64,000 nt of DNA, taken from assembly GCF_020177055.1 (NCBI RefSeq), contig NZ_JAIQXT010000006.1, positions 292,954 to 356,953 on the forward strand, in the 5' to 3' direction. Below are positions 1-9,410 of this stretch, piece by piece (position 1 is the first letter of the stretch; each line of letters begins with the position of its first letter). The DNA comes from Sphingomonas sp. R647. Lineage in GTDB: Bacteria > Pseudomonadota > Alphaproteobacteria > Sphingomonadales > Sphingomonadaceae. Both the position numbers and the translations under genes were made by a program. Under the pieces are notes generated by a model that had not been told where the DNA came from, did no database searches, and saw nothing but the letters and a program-made list of their open reading frames with translations.

Positions 1-504
1 AAGTTCGGCGGTATCCGGAAAGGCGCGGATCGCGGGATGATCGAGCGGCGCGCGGGTCACGACGCCCTTGGGCGTCCCCGCCGGATGCCGGGCAAAGCGC
101 GCACCCATCATCCGCCCATACCAGTCCCAATGGTAATGCGAATCTGCCGCGCCATGCACCCCGACGATCCCGCCGCCGCCGCGCACATAGGCGATCAGAG
201 CGTCACGCCGCGCGCCGGTGAACCACTCGCTTGCCGGGTCGTTCGACCTGGTCGTGGTCGACAGCAGCACGATCGCCGCGAAGCCCTTCACCTGCGTCGC
301 ATCATCGAACAGCGCCGGGTCTTCGCTTGCCACGACATGATAGCCCTTGGCCTTTGCGGCCTTGGTCAGCGCCGCAACCGCGGGCTCGATCGAGTCATGC
401 CGCCAGCCGGTCGTGTGGCTGAACAGCAGGACTTCCGGCGGTCGCGGAGGCAGCGACGCACCGCCGAGCAGGATCGCCGCCAGCAGCGTCAGGATCGCCC
501 GCAT
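1..504 (-). CDS. ThuA-like domain secreted protein (C-terminus off window)
   Basis: This reading frame starts at an ATG at 504 and runs off the left edge, so only the first 168 codons are visible. The N-terminus MRAILTLLAAILLGGASLP is a signal peptide. The mature part contains LLFSHTTGWRHDSIEP, then a strand-helix pattern with IVLLSTTT and GGGGIVGVHGAADSHYHW, which is the class-I-glutaminase-like fold of ThuA (trehalose utilisation) proteins. It lies 55 bp downstream of the pectate lyase on the same strand and is probably the third gene of that operon. ThuA-like proteins often occur in polysaccharide loci, but their substrate is not settled, so the role here is inferred from context. Confidence 0.8.
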   Translation of the reverse strand, partial: MRAILTLLAAILLGGASLPPRPPEVLLFSHTTGWRHDSIEPAVAALTKAAKAKGYHVVASEDPALFDDATQVKGFAAIVLLSTTTRSNDPASEWFTGARRDALIAYVRGGGGIVGVHGAADSHYHWDWYGRMMGARFARHPAGTPKGVVTRAPLDHPAIRAFPDTAEL

Positions 505-559
505 GTCCCACTCCTTCAAACGCACACCCGCTGGCCGCCACACTGCGGCGCGCGAAGCT

Positions 560-1873
560 TCAGCCCCCGGCCAGCTCGTTCAGATAATCCTCGACATCGC
601 TATAGCCGTTGCCATCGCGATCGCCCGCGGAATCGTCGCGCTTCGGGTCCAGCCCGCGTTTGCGTTCCCACGCATCGGGCATGCCGTCACCATCGCTGTC
701 CTGTGGCGCGGTGCCGCTTCGCAGCACTGGCCAGCCGCCGACGTCGCTCTGGCGATCGATCTGCTTCCCGGTGCGGGTGCGGACGCCCTCGATCACCGCA
801 GCATCGACGCTGTCGCGGCTGCGCGAAGCACCCGCGCGCGCCAGTACCGTCGCCTCGACGCCCGCCGAACCGGCGCAGCCAACCTTGGGCATCTCAACTG
901 GAGCCGACAGCTTCTGCGCTGGGTCGGTGATGCCGCTCACCAGCGACCACGGTTCGGCCGGGACCATCCCGTCCATCGCATTGTCGGCGAAGAAGGATTT
1001 CGCGACCGGATTGCCTTCATGAAACGCGATGGCCTTGGTCGATTGCGGCCCGCGGACATAGGCGTTGCCCACGAAATTATACCGCGACAGGCTATCCTTG
1101 TCGGCATTGTAGCCAGACCGCCCGCCGCCCCAATTGTAGAACAGGTTGCAGCGGAAATCGAAGAATGCGCCCTCGGGATCGCTCGCCGCCGGGGCGTAAT
1201 TGCCCGGTCGCGGCATCCGCGCGCTGTGGTTGGCCCACAAATTATGGTGGAAACTCGCCCGCGCCCCGCGCCCGCCGCGCACCAGGCTGCCATAGCCATG
1301 CTCGCCCTTCGCGTGCAGCGATTTGGTCAGCGAATCCGCGATGATCGACCATTGCACGGTGACATCGTACCAGCCCTCGCCCGGCTCGGCATAATTGCCC
1401 GATACCGACAGCGTCTCGTCCACCGACCAGCTCGCCGAGACATGGTCGAGGATGATCCGCCGCCCCGCACGGATCCAGATCGCGTCCGCCTCGGTCTTCG
1501 ATTCATCGCCCAGCCGCGACCGGATGAAGCGGATCACCACATCATCGGCCTGCACCACCAGCGGATGGTCGCGCAGCGTGATGCCGCCGCCCGGCGCGCT
1601 CTGCCCCGCGATCGTCACCCGCCCCTCGCGCACCGTCAGCGGCTTGGTCAACTGGATCGTGCCGGAGACCGCGAACACGATGATCCGCGGCCCCTTGGCC
1701 TCGACCGCCGCACGCAGGCTGCCCGGCCCGCTATCGGCCAGCGTGGTGACGGTCAGCACCTTGCCGCCGCGCCCGCCCTGCGCCAGCGCCCCCGCCCCTT
1801 CCGCGCCGGGGAAGGCGGGGAGCGAAGTCCCCGCCCCCGCTGCGGCGGACATCAGGAGCAGCGCACTCAGCAT
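560..1873 (-). CDS. Secreted pectate lyase, polysaccharide lyase family 1
   Basis: A 437-residue exported lyase expected to cleave polygalacturonate by beta-elimination with calcium. A short signal peptide (MLSALLLMSAAAGAG) is followed by FPGAEGAGAL and LTVTTLADSGPGSLRAAV, the usual opening of PL1 parallel beta-helix enzymes. Later come VTIAGQSAPGGGI, VVIRFIRSR and ADAIWIRAGRRIILDHVSASW, the DH(V)S calcium/catalytic region. The last 50 residues (DSDGDGMPDAWE, DRDGNGYSDVEDYL) are two calcium-binding, thrombospondin-3/dockerin-like loops. The start codon overlaps the stop of the upstream receptor gene (ATGA), so translation is probably coupled. Pectin as substrate follows from the family and was not tested. 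Confidence 0.88.
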   Translation of the reverse strand: MLSALLLMSAAAGAGTSLPAFPGAEGAGALAQGGRGGKVLTVTTLADSGPGSLRAAVEAKGPRIIVFAVSGTIQLTKPLTVREGRVTIAGQSAPGGGITLRDHPLVVQADDVVIRFIRSRLGDESKTEADAIWIRAGRRIILDHVSASWSVDETLSVSGNYAEPGEGWYDVTVQWSIIADSLTKSLHAKGEHGYGSLVRGGRGARASFHHNLWANHSARMPRPGNYAPAASDPEGAFFDFRCNLFYNWGGGRSGYNADKDSLSRYNFVGNAYVRGPQSTKAIAFHEGNPVAKSFFADNAMDGMVPAEPWSLVSGITDPAQKLSAPVEMPKVGCAGSAGVEATVLARAGASRSRDSVDAAVIEGVRTRTGKQIDRQSDVGGWPVLRSGTAPQDSDGDGMPDAWERKRGLDPKRDDSAGDRDGNGYSDVEDYLNELAGG

Positions 1874-4800
1874 CAGAACGCCGCGCGCACGCCGAACGTC
1901 ACGATCCGGCCCGTGCTGGCATAGCTGCTCGACACCGGGTTCGCCTCATACATCGTGCGATATTGCGCGGTATTGGTCAGGTTGCGCCCTTCCAGCGAGA
2001 AGCGGATCTCCTTGGTGACCGCGTACGACATCGAGAAGTCGAGGTTGAACGTATCCTCGTTATACCCGAAGTCCGCGACGACCGGCGAGTTACACACCCC
2101 GCCGCCATTGGTGGTGGTCCCGACCGCGCACGTGCCCGACGACAGCGGGAAGCGGTTCACATATTCCTTGCGATACGCCCCCGACACGCGCGCCTTGAGC
2201 GGGCCATGCTCGTAATACAGCGTCGCGTTGAACGAATGCGGCGAGGTGTTGAGGAAGGGCGCAGTCGCGAAGTCGTTGACTGCGGTCGATCCGGTCTGCC
2301 CCTGCGTCGTCGAAAGCGCGGTTCCGGTCAGGTAGTTCAGCTCGGACTTGATGTAGGTGTAGTTGGCCGTCACGCCGAACCGCTGAAGGAAGCCCGGCAG
2401 GAAGAAGAAGTTCGACTGGACGTTGAGCTCCAGCCCCTGAATCTTGCCACCCGGCGCGTCGTTGAACTGGCGCACCGCGAACACGCCGCCATCGGTGATA
2501 TATTGCGCCAGCGTCGGGCTGGTCACGCTCGCCAGGATCTGGTCGATCAGCGCCTGCTCATACACGTCCTGCAGCGCGAATTCGCCCGCGACCTGTTGCG
2601 GGAAGGAGCCGATGTCCTTCTGGAACAGCGCGAGGCCGACAAAACCGTTGGTGCCCCAGTAGTGTTCGAAGCTGAGGTCGAGATTGGTCGATCGGAACGG
2701 GCTGAGATACGGGTTGCCGACGGTGATCGACGGCGCCGCACCCCCGGCGTTGAGGCCGGTCGGGAACGACGTGGTTCCCGGGGTCAGCGCCGCAAGCTGG
2801 GGCCGCGACATCGTCTTGGCTGCTGCGAAACGGATCTGAAAATTGTCGCTGACTTCATAGGTCAGGTTACCCGCAGGGAGCACGTCGGTATATTCGTTGC
2901 GCGCGGTCACGATCGTGCCAAGCGCGCCGTTGGCGGCACCGCCGACCGAGCCCGTGCCGTCGACGCGGGTGTTTGCGACGCGCACGCCGACATTGCCGCG
3001 CAGACGGCGGTCCATGACGTCGAGGTCAAAGTCCATCTGGACAAACCCCGCCATGTCGCGCTCGGTCACCGCATTGCGTTCGCGCCCATCGGTCTGCGCG
3101 CGATAGTCGCCCCACTGATTGATGCAGTTGCAGTCGATTGAAAAATAGCGGCGGAACGCGTCGAGATTGGGCGCATAGAAGCTTGTCGGCGTTCCAGCCG
3201 GCACGTTCAGCCCCTGGCCAAAGCCAACCGTCTGGCCCAGATCGGTGATCTGCAGCCCTGCTTCGACCAGCGTCGGGTTGATCGCCTCGATCCCCGAATT
3301 GCGCCGTCCGCCCAGGCTGTCGAAGTTGAACGTCTTGTAGGTACCGCCGAACTGCAGTGTGAATTGTTCGGACAGGTCCAGCTCGAAATTGGCGCGGCCG
3401 ACGCGGAATTCGTTGTTCACCTCGTTAGTGAAATAGCGGATCGTCGACAGCCCCTTGACCAGCGTCCACTGGGTCGGATCGGCGACGTTGAAGCCGGGAT
3501 TGAACACCGGCATGTTGCCGCCGCCGCGCTCATCGAAGACATAACCGTCGCGGTCGATCGCGTTGAATTCGACCAGCATCCCTTCGGCGCGGAACTCGGA
3601 TTTTGACCAGCCGCCGGTCACCGCGACGCGAAAATTGTCGCTGAACTCATGGTTCACGTTCAGCGTCGCCTGCTTGAAGTCGGTCTGGCCGATCTGCGCG
3701 TCGGCAAAGCTGCGCCAGTCGACATTGTCGAGCACCAGATAGTCCGCCTGGCCGGCCGCATTGACATGTGCCGCGCGAATCTGGGTCGAGGGGCGACCGA
3801 TCAGTTCATCGTAAAAGGCGATACTGTTGGCGTTCGGAATGTAGCCCCGCGACACCGTCGAATTGTAATAGTCGAACGGGTCGAGATTGTTTGGATTGTA
3901 GCTCGCACGCGTTCCGGCAACCAGCGTGTTGCCGTACAACGACTGACCGCAATCGAGCGAAGCGTTGGCGTCACAGCGGGCGTAGAGCGCACGCCGGTCC
4001 GCAAGGCCGTTGGCGGTGTTGAGCGCACGCAACGTATTCTGCGCGGCACGGGTATTGGTGCCGTTGCGGTTGAGGCCGATCGTGGTGATGCCCTGCGAAT
4101 TCGAATCCTGACGATAGCGCGAATAGACAAAGTCGCCGATCACCTCGGTGCGCGACGTCGGTTGCCACTGCGCGGTAAACGTCACGCCCAGCCGGTCATA
4201 TTCCAGATCCTGCCGCCCGATCGAGGGCAGCGCGGGAATGATCGTCTCCGGCGTCACCAGCGCATAGGCGGCGGGGTCCGAACCAAAGGTCGCGCCGGTG
4301 CCAGTGCCGGTCGGGCGCGCAAAGCCGAATACGTTCGGGGACACGCCGGCATGCTGCGAGTTGCGATAGGCGAATTCGAACTGGCCGGGATTGCGGCGAT
4401 AGGAATCGATCTGCTGGCGCTGGTCCTGAAAGGCGACGGTGCCGAGAATGCCGAAGTTATCCGCCAGCTTTTTCGAGAAAAGCGCGGTCAGCCGCGGGTT
4501 CCAGCTGTCGCCATTCTCGCGATACTCGGCTTCCGCGCCGATCGCGATGCGGTCGCCCTTATAGGCCAACGGACGGCCGGTAATCAGATCGATGATCGCG
4601 CCGAGCGAGCCTTCCTCGTTCGCAGCCGTCACCGACTTGGTGATCTTGACCCCGCTGAACAGCTCCGAGGCAAAGGTGTTGAAGTCGAACCCGCGTGAGC
4701 GATTGGCGCCCGCGTCCGACTGGTTGCCGCCCGAGATGTTCTGCGCATCCGCGCCGTTCAGGAACACGCTCTGGAAATCGCCACCGAGCCCGCGCACGGT

Positions 4801-5130
4801 GATCGAGCGCCCCTCGCCATTGTCGCGATCGATCGAGATGCCGGGAAGGCGCTGGATCGATTCGGCGATATTGGCATCGGGGAAGTCGGCAATGTCTTCG
4901 GCTGTGATCGAATCGACGATCTGGTCGGCCTTGCGCTTGTCGCTCAGCGCATTGGCGAGACTGGCGCGGAAACCGGTGACCACCACCTCTTCGCTCTCGG
5001 CATCCGACTGACCTTCTGCAGCCGCACCATCGGTCTGCGCAGCCCAGGCCGGGCCCGCCGCAGCAAGTGCCAGCGCAAGCGCCAGCCCGGAGCTCGAGCG
5101 ACGCACGATATGAAGATGACGAACGGCCAT
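1873..5130 (-). CDS. TonB-dependent receptor, carbohydrate type
   Basis: A 1085-residue outer-membrane receptor that would import oligosaccharides using TonB energy. A signal peptide ends near AAGPAWAAQ. The TonB box region is EEVVVTGFRASL at about residue 47. The plug follows, with ADFPDANIAESIQRLPGISI and GRSITVRGLGGDFQSVFLNG, and the C-terminus is a long beta-barrel ending in an aromatic residue (TFGVRAAF), as required for barrel assembly. The start has an upstream AGAGGGG ribosome site. It is the first gene of the leftward arm, followed by pectate lyase (ATGA overlap) and ThuA. An ACCGGT-centred operator lies 51 bp upstream. It resembles the rightward receptor in its plug but is longer. 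Confidence 0.95.
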   Translation of the reverse strand: MAVRHLHIVRRSSSGLALALALAAAGPAWAAQTDGAAAEGQSDAESEEVVVTGFRASLANALSDKRKADQIVDSITAEDIADFPDANIAESIQRLPGISIDRDNGEGRSITVRGLGGDFQSVFLNGADAQNISGGNQSDAGANRSRGFDFNTFASELFSGVKITKSVTAANEEGSLGAIIDLITGRPLAYKGDRIAIGAEAEYRENGDSWNPRLTALFSKKLADNFGILGTVAFQDQRQQIDSYRRNPGQFEFAYRNSQHAGVSPNVFGFARPTGTGTGATFGSDPAAYALVTPETIIPALPSIGRQDLEYDRLGVTFTAQWQPTSRTEVIGDFVYSRYRQDSNSQGITTIGLNRNGTNTRAAQNTLRALNTANGLADRRALYARCDANASLDCGQSLYGNTLVAGTRASYNPNNLDPFDYYNSTVSRGYIPNANSIAFYDELIGRPSTQIRAAHVNAAGQADYLVLDNVDWRSFADAQIGQTDFKQATLNVNHEFSDNFRVAVTGGWSKSEFRAEGMLVEFNAIDRDGYVFDERGGGNMPVFNPGFNVADPTQWTLVKGLSTIRYFTNEVNNEFRVGRANFELDLSEQFTLQFGGTYKTFNFDSLGGRRNSGIEAINPTLVEAGLQITDLGQTVGFGQGLNVPAGTPTSFYAPNLDAFRRYFSIDCNCINQWGDYRAQTDGRERNAVTERDMAGFVQMDFDLDVMDRRLRGNVGVRVANTRVDGTGSVGGAANGALGTIVTARNEYTDVLPAGNLTYEVSDNFQIRFAAAKTMSRPQLAALTPGTTSFPTGLNAGGAAPSITVGNPYLSPFRSTNLDLSFEHYWGTNGFVGLALFQKDIGSFPQQVAGEFALQDVYEQALIDQILASVTSPTLAQYITDGGVFAVRQFNDAPGGKIQGLELNVQSNFFFLPGFLQRFGVTANYTYIKSELNYLTGTALSTTQGQTGSTAVNDFATAPFLNTSPHSFNATLYYEHGPLKARVSGAYRKEYVNRFPLSSGTCAVGTTTNGGGVCNSPVVADFGYNEDTFNLDFSMSYAVTKEIRFSLEGRNLTNTAQYRTMYEANPVSSSYASTGRIVTFGVRAAF

Positions 5131-5180
5131 GGGATCCCCTCTCTGATGTCACATCGCGGACATGTTGCCTGTCCGTCGAA

Positions 5181-5194
5181 TGACACCGGTATCA
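5181..5194. promoter_or_regulatory. Candidate LacI-type operator 1 (TGACACCGGTATCA)
   Basis: A 14-bp palindrome with one mismatch between half sites, 51 bp upstream of the leftward receptor start. The central CG with symmetric arms is the pattern used by LacI-family sugar repressors. The regulator itself is not in the window. Confidence 0.55.
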
Positions 5195-5348
5195 GGCAGT
5201 TTTGGGTTTTTCAATCGTCAATCGCGATGCGTAACGACCTTGCGCACTGAAATGGTGCACATTTGTGCGCCACTCCTGCTCGCAATATCGGCCCGACTAC
5301 CGGACTTCCCCGGGTTGACACCTGGGAAGGAATGGCAGAGAACCGCGA

Positions 5349-5362
5349 TGACACCGGTTTCT
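5349..5362. promoter_or_regulatory. Candidate LacI-type operator 2 (TGACACCGGTTTCT)
   Basis: Ten of ten bases of the left part (TGACACCGGT) match operator 1, with a weaker right half. It lies mid-way between the two divergent receptor genes, where it could serve either promoter. Confidence 0.45.
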
Positions 5363-5495
5363 CAAGCATGAAACTCGTGTTCGACCGTGAGAACACGGCG
5401 AATTTGGAGAGGATCAGGCCGGACGCACGCGATTCGCGACCCGGCACCCCCTCCGCACCGACATCCGGCCTTGAGCGATCCGCAAGGCCATTTGC

Positions 5496-5509
5496 AGCTA
5501 CCGGTGTCA
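5496..5509. promoter_or_regulatory. Candidate LacI-type operator 3 (AGCTACCGGTGTCA)
   Basis: This is the same motif in the opposite orientation (complement TGACACCGGTAGCT), 27 bp before the rightward receptor start. A bound repressor here would block the promoter or early transcription of the right arm. Confidence 0.5.
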
Positions 5510-5536
5510 TCGACACCGTTTGAGAGGGGAATTTCA

Positions 5537-8356
5537 ATGCGGTTCACTGTTCGCCGTGGCGGCGCCCGCCTGCTGGCAGCCACTTCCGCCCTTGTTATCG
5601 CTACCGTCGCCCAGGCGCAGGACGCGCCGGCCGATCCCGCGGCCGACGAAGACGAGGAAATCGTCGTCACCGGCTTCCGCGCCTCGCTCGACGCCGCACT
5701 GACTGTGAAACGCGATTCGGTCGCCGCGGTCGATGCGATCGTCGCCGAAGACATCGCGAAGTTCCCCGACCAGAACCTCGCCGAATCGCTCCAGCGCATT
5801 CCCGGCATCGCAATCCAGCGCGACGGCGGCGAAGGGCGCGCAATCACGGTGCGCGGCCTTGGTTCGCAATTCACCCGCGTCCGGGTCAACGGGCTCGAGA
5901 CGATCACCACCAGCCATGACGGCGCCGCCTCGAACCGCGACCGCGCATTCGACTTTAACGTGTTCGCATCCGAACTGTTCAGCTCGATTGTCGTCCACAA
6001 GACCGCTTCGGCGGACCTCGATGAAGGGTCGCTCGGCGCCGTCGTCGATCTCAACACCGGCAATCCGTTGAAGGGCAAGTACGGCTTCACCTTCGCCGCC
6101 TCGGCACAGGGCAGCTACAACGACCTCTCCGACACCTGGGGCCCGCGCGCCGCCGGTCTGATCGGATGGAAGTCGCCCGACGGAACGCTCGGCGCCTCGA
6201 TCTCGGCTGCCTATCAGAAGACGACGACCAAGGAGATCGGCAACAACACCGTACGCTGGGCACAGGCGCGCTTCGATTCGGTCAATGGCACCAACTGCTG
6301 GACTACCGCCAACAGCGGCGGCACCTATGTCCCCAGCGCGGCATGTAATCAGGCCGCAACCTCGTTCCACCCGCGCATCCCGCGCTACGGCGAAGTCACG
6401 CATGATCGCGAGCGCCTGGGCCTGACCGGCAGCATCCAATGGTCGCCGAGCGACGCGACGCAGGTTTCGATCGACGCGCTGTATTCGAACTTCAAGGCCG
6501 ACCGCCGCGAGAAATGGGGCGAAGTGCTGCTGCGCTCGAACGAACGGTCGATCAACGTCGTCAATCCGGTCTACGACAGCAACAACAACATGATCGCTGC
6601 GACGCTCAACGACGCATGGGTGCGGACCGAACATTACCTCAAGCAGAGCGAGACCGAATTCTACCAGATCGGCGCGAGCTGGGACCAGGACGTCACCGAC
6701 AAGTTCCGCTTTACCCTGATCGGGGGCTATTCGCGCTCGAACGCGGATGTACCGGTCGAAACCACGGTCGTGTTCGATGACCGCGATGCGCAAGGCTATA
6801 GCTACGACTATCGCAACATGCAGGCGCCGACGCTGACCTTCGGCACCAGCGTCACCAACCCGGCAAACTTCCAGCTTGCTGAAATCCGCGACCGCCCGTC
6901 GAACGTGCTCAACCAGTTTCGCAACGCCCAGCTGCGCACCGAATGGGACGTGACCGAGAGCTTCACGGTCAAGGCGGGCGCAGTCTGGCGGCGCTATAAC
7001 TACGACATCGTCGCCTTTACCCGCGACACGGCGGTGTGCGGTAATGGCGGTGTCGATCGCGTGCTCGGCACCCTCACCTGCTCGCCGACCAGCCTGTTCG
7101 GACCCACCGCAGTCTACGGCTTCCCCGTCACCGCGGCCCTTTCGGAGCTGTTTACGCTGACCGGGTCCAATGCGCCTTCGGGCACGACGACCCAGTGGCT
7201 GATACCGAACCTCGAAGCTGCCACAGCCTACACCAACCTCTACGGTCGCACCGCGGCCCTCGACGTCGGCAACAATCGCGGTGTCGTCGAAGAGACCACC
7301 GGCGGCTATCTCCAGTTCGATGCCAAGGGCGCGCTCTTCGGGCTCGATTATGCGTTGAACGCCGGCATTCGCTACGTCCGGACCGACCAGTCGTCCTACG
7401 GGATCAACAGCGGCGTCGTAGTGACCGTGGAGCGCGATTATGAGGACTGGCTGCCCTCGTTCAACCTCGCGCTCTATCCGTCAGAAAACATCATCATCCG
7501 CGGCGCAATCGCTAAGGTGATGACCCGTCCCTCGCTCGGCAACCTGACGCCGGGCGGATCCGCCGATGGCTTCAACTATCGTGTCACCAGCGGCAACCCG
7601 TTCCTGCTGCCGTTCCGCGCGACCAATTTCGACGTTGCGCTCGAATGGTATTTCGCGCCGCAGTCGATCTTCTCGGTCGCGCTGTTCAAGAAGGATGTGG
7701 CGAGCTTCCCGGTCTCGATCACGCGCACCGGAACGTTCACCGAAACCGGGCTCTCGCCCTCGGTGCTCGTGCCTTCGTCTCCCGCAGCACTCAACCCCGC
7801 GCAGCTGTCGCAGCCAATCTGGACGATCGCGACCACCGGCAACGGCACCGGCGCATCGCTGGAGGGCGTCGAAATCGCGCTGCAGGCGCCGTTCAAGTTC
7901 CTGCCCGGCTTCCTGTCGAACTTTGGCGGCATCGTGAACGCGACCTTTGTCGACAGCTCGGCCACCTATACCCAGCAAGGTCCGGCCACCACGCCGGGCG
8001 GCTCGCTTCCGTCGGTATCGCTTGAGAACACGCTCTACGGGCTGTCGAAGAAGCAGTACAACGCGACCCTCTATTATGAGGACAGCAAGTTCAGCGCACG
8101 CGCTTCGGTCAGCTATCGTGACGGCTTCACCGATGCAGGTTCGGGCACCGGCAACGTCTTTGAAGGCTATGAAGCGATCACCAATGTCGATGCCTCGGTG
8201 CGCTACAAGCTGACCGACTATCTTGAGTTCTCGGTCGAAGGGACCAACCTGACCGACGCCTATCGCGAGCGCTGGACCGACATCACTGCGCGTCGCAATT
8301 ACGAAAACAACCATTTCGGCCGCACGATCCTGGTGGGCGCGCGGATCAAGATGTGA
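5537..8356 (+). CDS. TonB-dependent receptor, carbohydrate type
   Basis: A 939-residue outer-membrane receptor heading the rightward arm. I place the start at ATG 5537 because GAGAGGGG lies just upstream and a signal peptide follows (LLAATSALVIATVAQAQ); the frame is open further upstream but that part looks non-coding. The TonB box is EEIVVTGFRASL. The plug carries AKFPDQNLAESLQRIPGIAI and GRAITVRGLGSQFTRVRVNG, and the barrel ends in HFGRTILVGARIKM. It is followed after 14 bp by an esterase and then a GH43 enzyme, so it probably imports pectin- or arabinan-derived oligosaccharides. The exact ligand is unknown. Confidence 0.94.
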   Translation: MRFTVRRGGARLLAATSALVIATVAQAQDAPADPAADEDEEIVVTGFRASLDAALTVKRDSVAAVDAIVAEDIAKFPDQNLAESLQRIPGIAIQRDGGEGRAITVRGLGSQFTRVRVNGLETITTSHDGAASNRDRAFDFNVFASELFSSIVVHKTASADLDEGSLGAVVDLNTGNPLKGKYGFTFAASAQGSYNDLSDTWGPRAAGLIGWKSPDGTLGASISAAYQKTTTKEIGNNTVRWAQARFDSVNGTNCWTTANSGGTYVPSAACNQAATSFHPRIPRYGEVTHDRERLGLTGSIQWSPSDATQVSIDALYSNFKADRREKWGEVLLRSNERSINVVNPVYDSNNNMIAATLNDAWVRTEHYLKQSETEFYQIGASWDQDVTDKFRFTLIGGYSRSNADVPVETTVVFDDRDAQGYSYDYRNMQAPTLTFGTSVTNPANFQLAEIRDRPSNVLNQFRNAQLRTEWDVTESFTVKAGAVWRRYNYDIVAFTRDTAVCGNGGVDRVLGTLTCSPTSLFGPTAVYGFPVTAALSELFTLTGSNAPSGTTTQWLIPNLEAATAYTNLYGRTAALDVGNNRGVVEETTGGYLQFDAKGALFGLDYALNAGIRYVRTDQSSYGINSGVVVTVERDYEDWLPSFNLALYPSENIIIRGAIAKVMTRPSLGNLTPGGSADGFNYRVTSGNPFLLPFRATNFDVALEWYFAPQSIFSVALFKKDVASFPVSITRTGTFTETGLSPSVLVPSSPAALNPAQLSQPIWTIATTGNGTGASLEGVEIALQAPFKFLPGFLSNFGGIVNATFVDSSATYTQQGPATTPGGSLPSVSLENTLYGLSKKQYNATLYYEDSKFSARASVSYRDGFTDAGSGTGNVFEGYEAITNVDASVRYKLTDYLEFSVEGTNLTDAYRERWTDITARRNYENNHFGRTILVGARIKM

Positions 8357-8370
8357 CCGAGAGAGGGGAC

Positions 8371-9393
8371 ATGGCGGCCGGGGATGAGGTTCCCCTTCGG
8401 CTCGGCCGCCGTGAGTTTCTCGTGACCGCCACGGGCGGCGCGGCGCTGATCGCGTCCGCCGCCCGCGGCCAGACTGCACCGCCGGCCACCGGAACGCCGG
8501 GGCCGGCGGGGCTTCCCGACCCGACCGAGACGATCGACCTGTGGCCAAAGGGCGCGCCCGGCCCGCCCGCCACACCCCCGTTCGAAACCGTCATCGAACG
8601 CAGCACCGACCGCGACCTGTCCGATCGCTCGGTACTCGGCATCACCCGCCCGCGCCTCGTCGTGTTCCGCCCGCATCGCGCCAATGGCGCGGCGGTGATG
8701 ATCACGCCCGGCGGCGGCTATCGCCACATCGTCATCGATAAAGAGGGCTATGAGCTCGGCCGCTGGCTGTCGGCGCGCGGCTTCACCGTCTTCGTCCTCT
8801 TCTACCGCCTGCCCGGCGAAGGCTGGGCCGCCGGACCGAACGTCGCGCTCGCCGATGCGCAGCGCGCGATGCGCCTGATCCGCCACCGCGCGCGCGGCTA
8901 TGGCATCGACCCGCAGCGCGTCGCCGCGATGGGCTTTTCCGCCGGCGGGCATCTGTGCGCTGACCTGCTCACCCGCTTCGACACACGCGTGTACGACCCC
9001 GTCGACGCCGCCGACCGCCACAGCGCGCGCCCCGATGCCGCTGCCCCGATCTACCCCGTCATCACCATGACCGCCCCGCACGCCCATGCCGGATCGCGCA
9101 ACTTGCTGCTCGGGGCCGGTGCCGATGCGGCGCGGGAGGCCGCGCATTCGCCCGACCGCAACGCCCCCGCCAACGCCCCGCCAGTGTTCCTGCTCCACGC
9201 CGAGGACGACAATGTCGTGCCGGTCGAGAACGCCCTGCTGCTCCGCGCGGCACTGCGGGCGAAGGGCATTCCGGTCGAAACCCATCTCTTCGCCCATGGC
9301 GGCCATGGCTTTGGCCTGCGCAAGACTTTGGGCAAACCCGTCGCCGCATGGCCCGAGTTATTTCTTGCCTGGGCCGGCGGCATCCTCGTCTGA
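8371..9393 (+). CDS. Exported alpha/beta-hydrolase, acetyl-esterase-like
   Basis: A 340-residue hydrolase with a twin-arginine-type leader (LGRREFLVTATGGAALIASA), so probably exported folded. The motifs are those of the xylan/pectin acetyl-esterase type: oxyanion loop PGGGYRHIVIDKEG, nucleophile GFSAGG, acid in EDDNVVPVEN and His in HGGHGFGL. ATG 8371 has an AGAGGGG ribosome site; a GTG at 8353 overlapping the receptor stop is the alternative. Position between a receptor and a GH43 enzyme suggests it removes acetyl or similar ester groups from pectic oligosaccharides, which is inference. Confidence 0.82.
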   Translation: MAAGDEVPLRLGRREFLVTATGGAALIASAARGQTAPPATGTPGPAGLPDPTETIDLWPKGAPGPPATPPFETVIERSTDRDLSDRSVLGITRPRLVVFRPHRANGAAVMITPGGGYRHIVIDKEGYELGRWLSARGFTVFVLFYRLPGEGWAAGPNVALADAQRAMRLIRHRARGYGIDPQRVAAMGFSAGGHLCADLLTRFDTRVYDPVDAADRHSARPDAAAPIYPVITMTAPHAHAGSRNLLLGAGADAAREAAHSPDRNAPANAPPVFLLHAEDDNVVPVENALLLRAALRAKGIPVETHLFAHGGHGFGLRKTLGKPVAAWPELFLAWAGGILV

Positions 9394-9410
9394 ACAAAAG
9401 GGAAGTACTC

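Larger units (their letters stand above)
5131..5536. promoter_or_regulatory. Divergent control region of the pectin locus
   Basis: These 406 bp separate the two divergent receptor genes and hold no convincing gene. They carry three copies of a near-palindrome centred on ACCGGT, listed separately. Both receptor genes have a similar ribosome site (GAGAGGGG) directly before their starts. The bases further from the palindromes show nothing else I can name. Confidence 0.6.

Noticed and set aside
347..1924. 525-codon open frame on the plus strand opposite the pectate lyase
   Set aside because: It is a GC-rich antisense shadow: Arg/Ala/Pro-heavy composition, no motif, no ribosome site, and the opposite strand encodes a clear PL1 enzyme.
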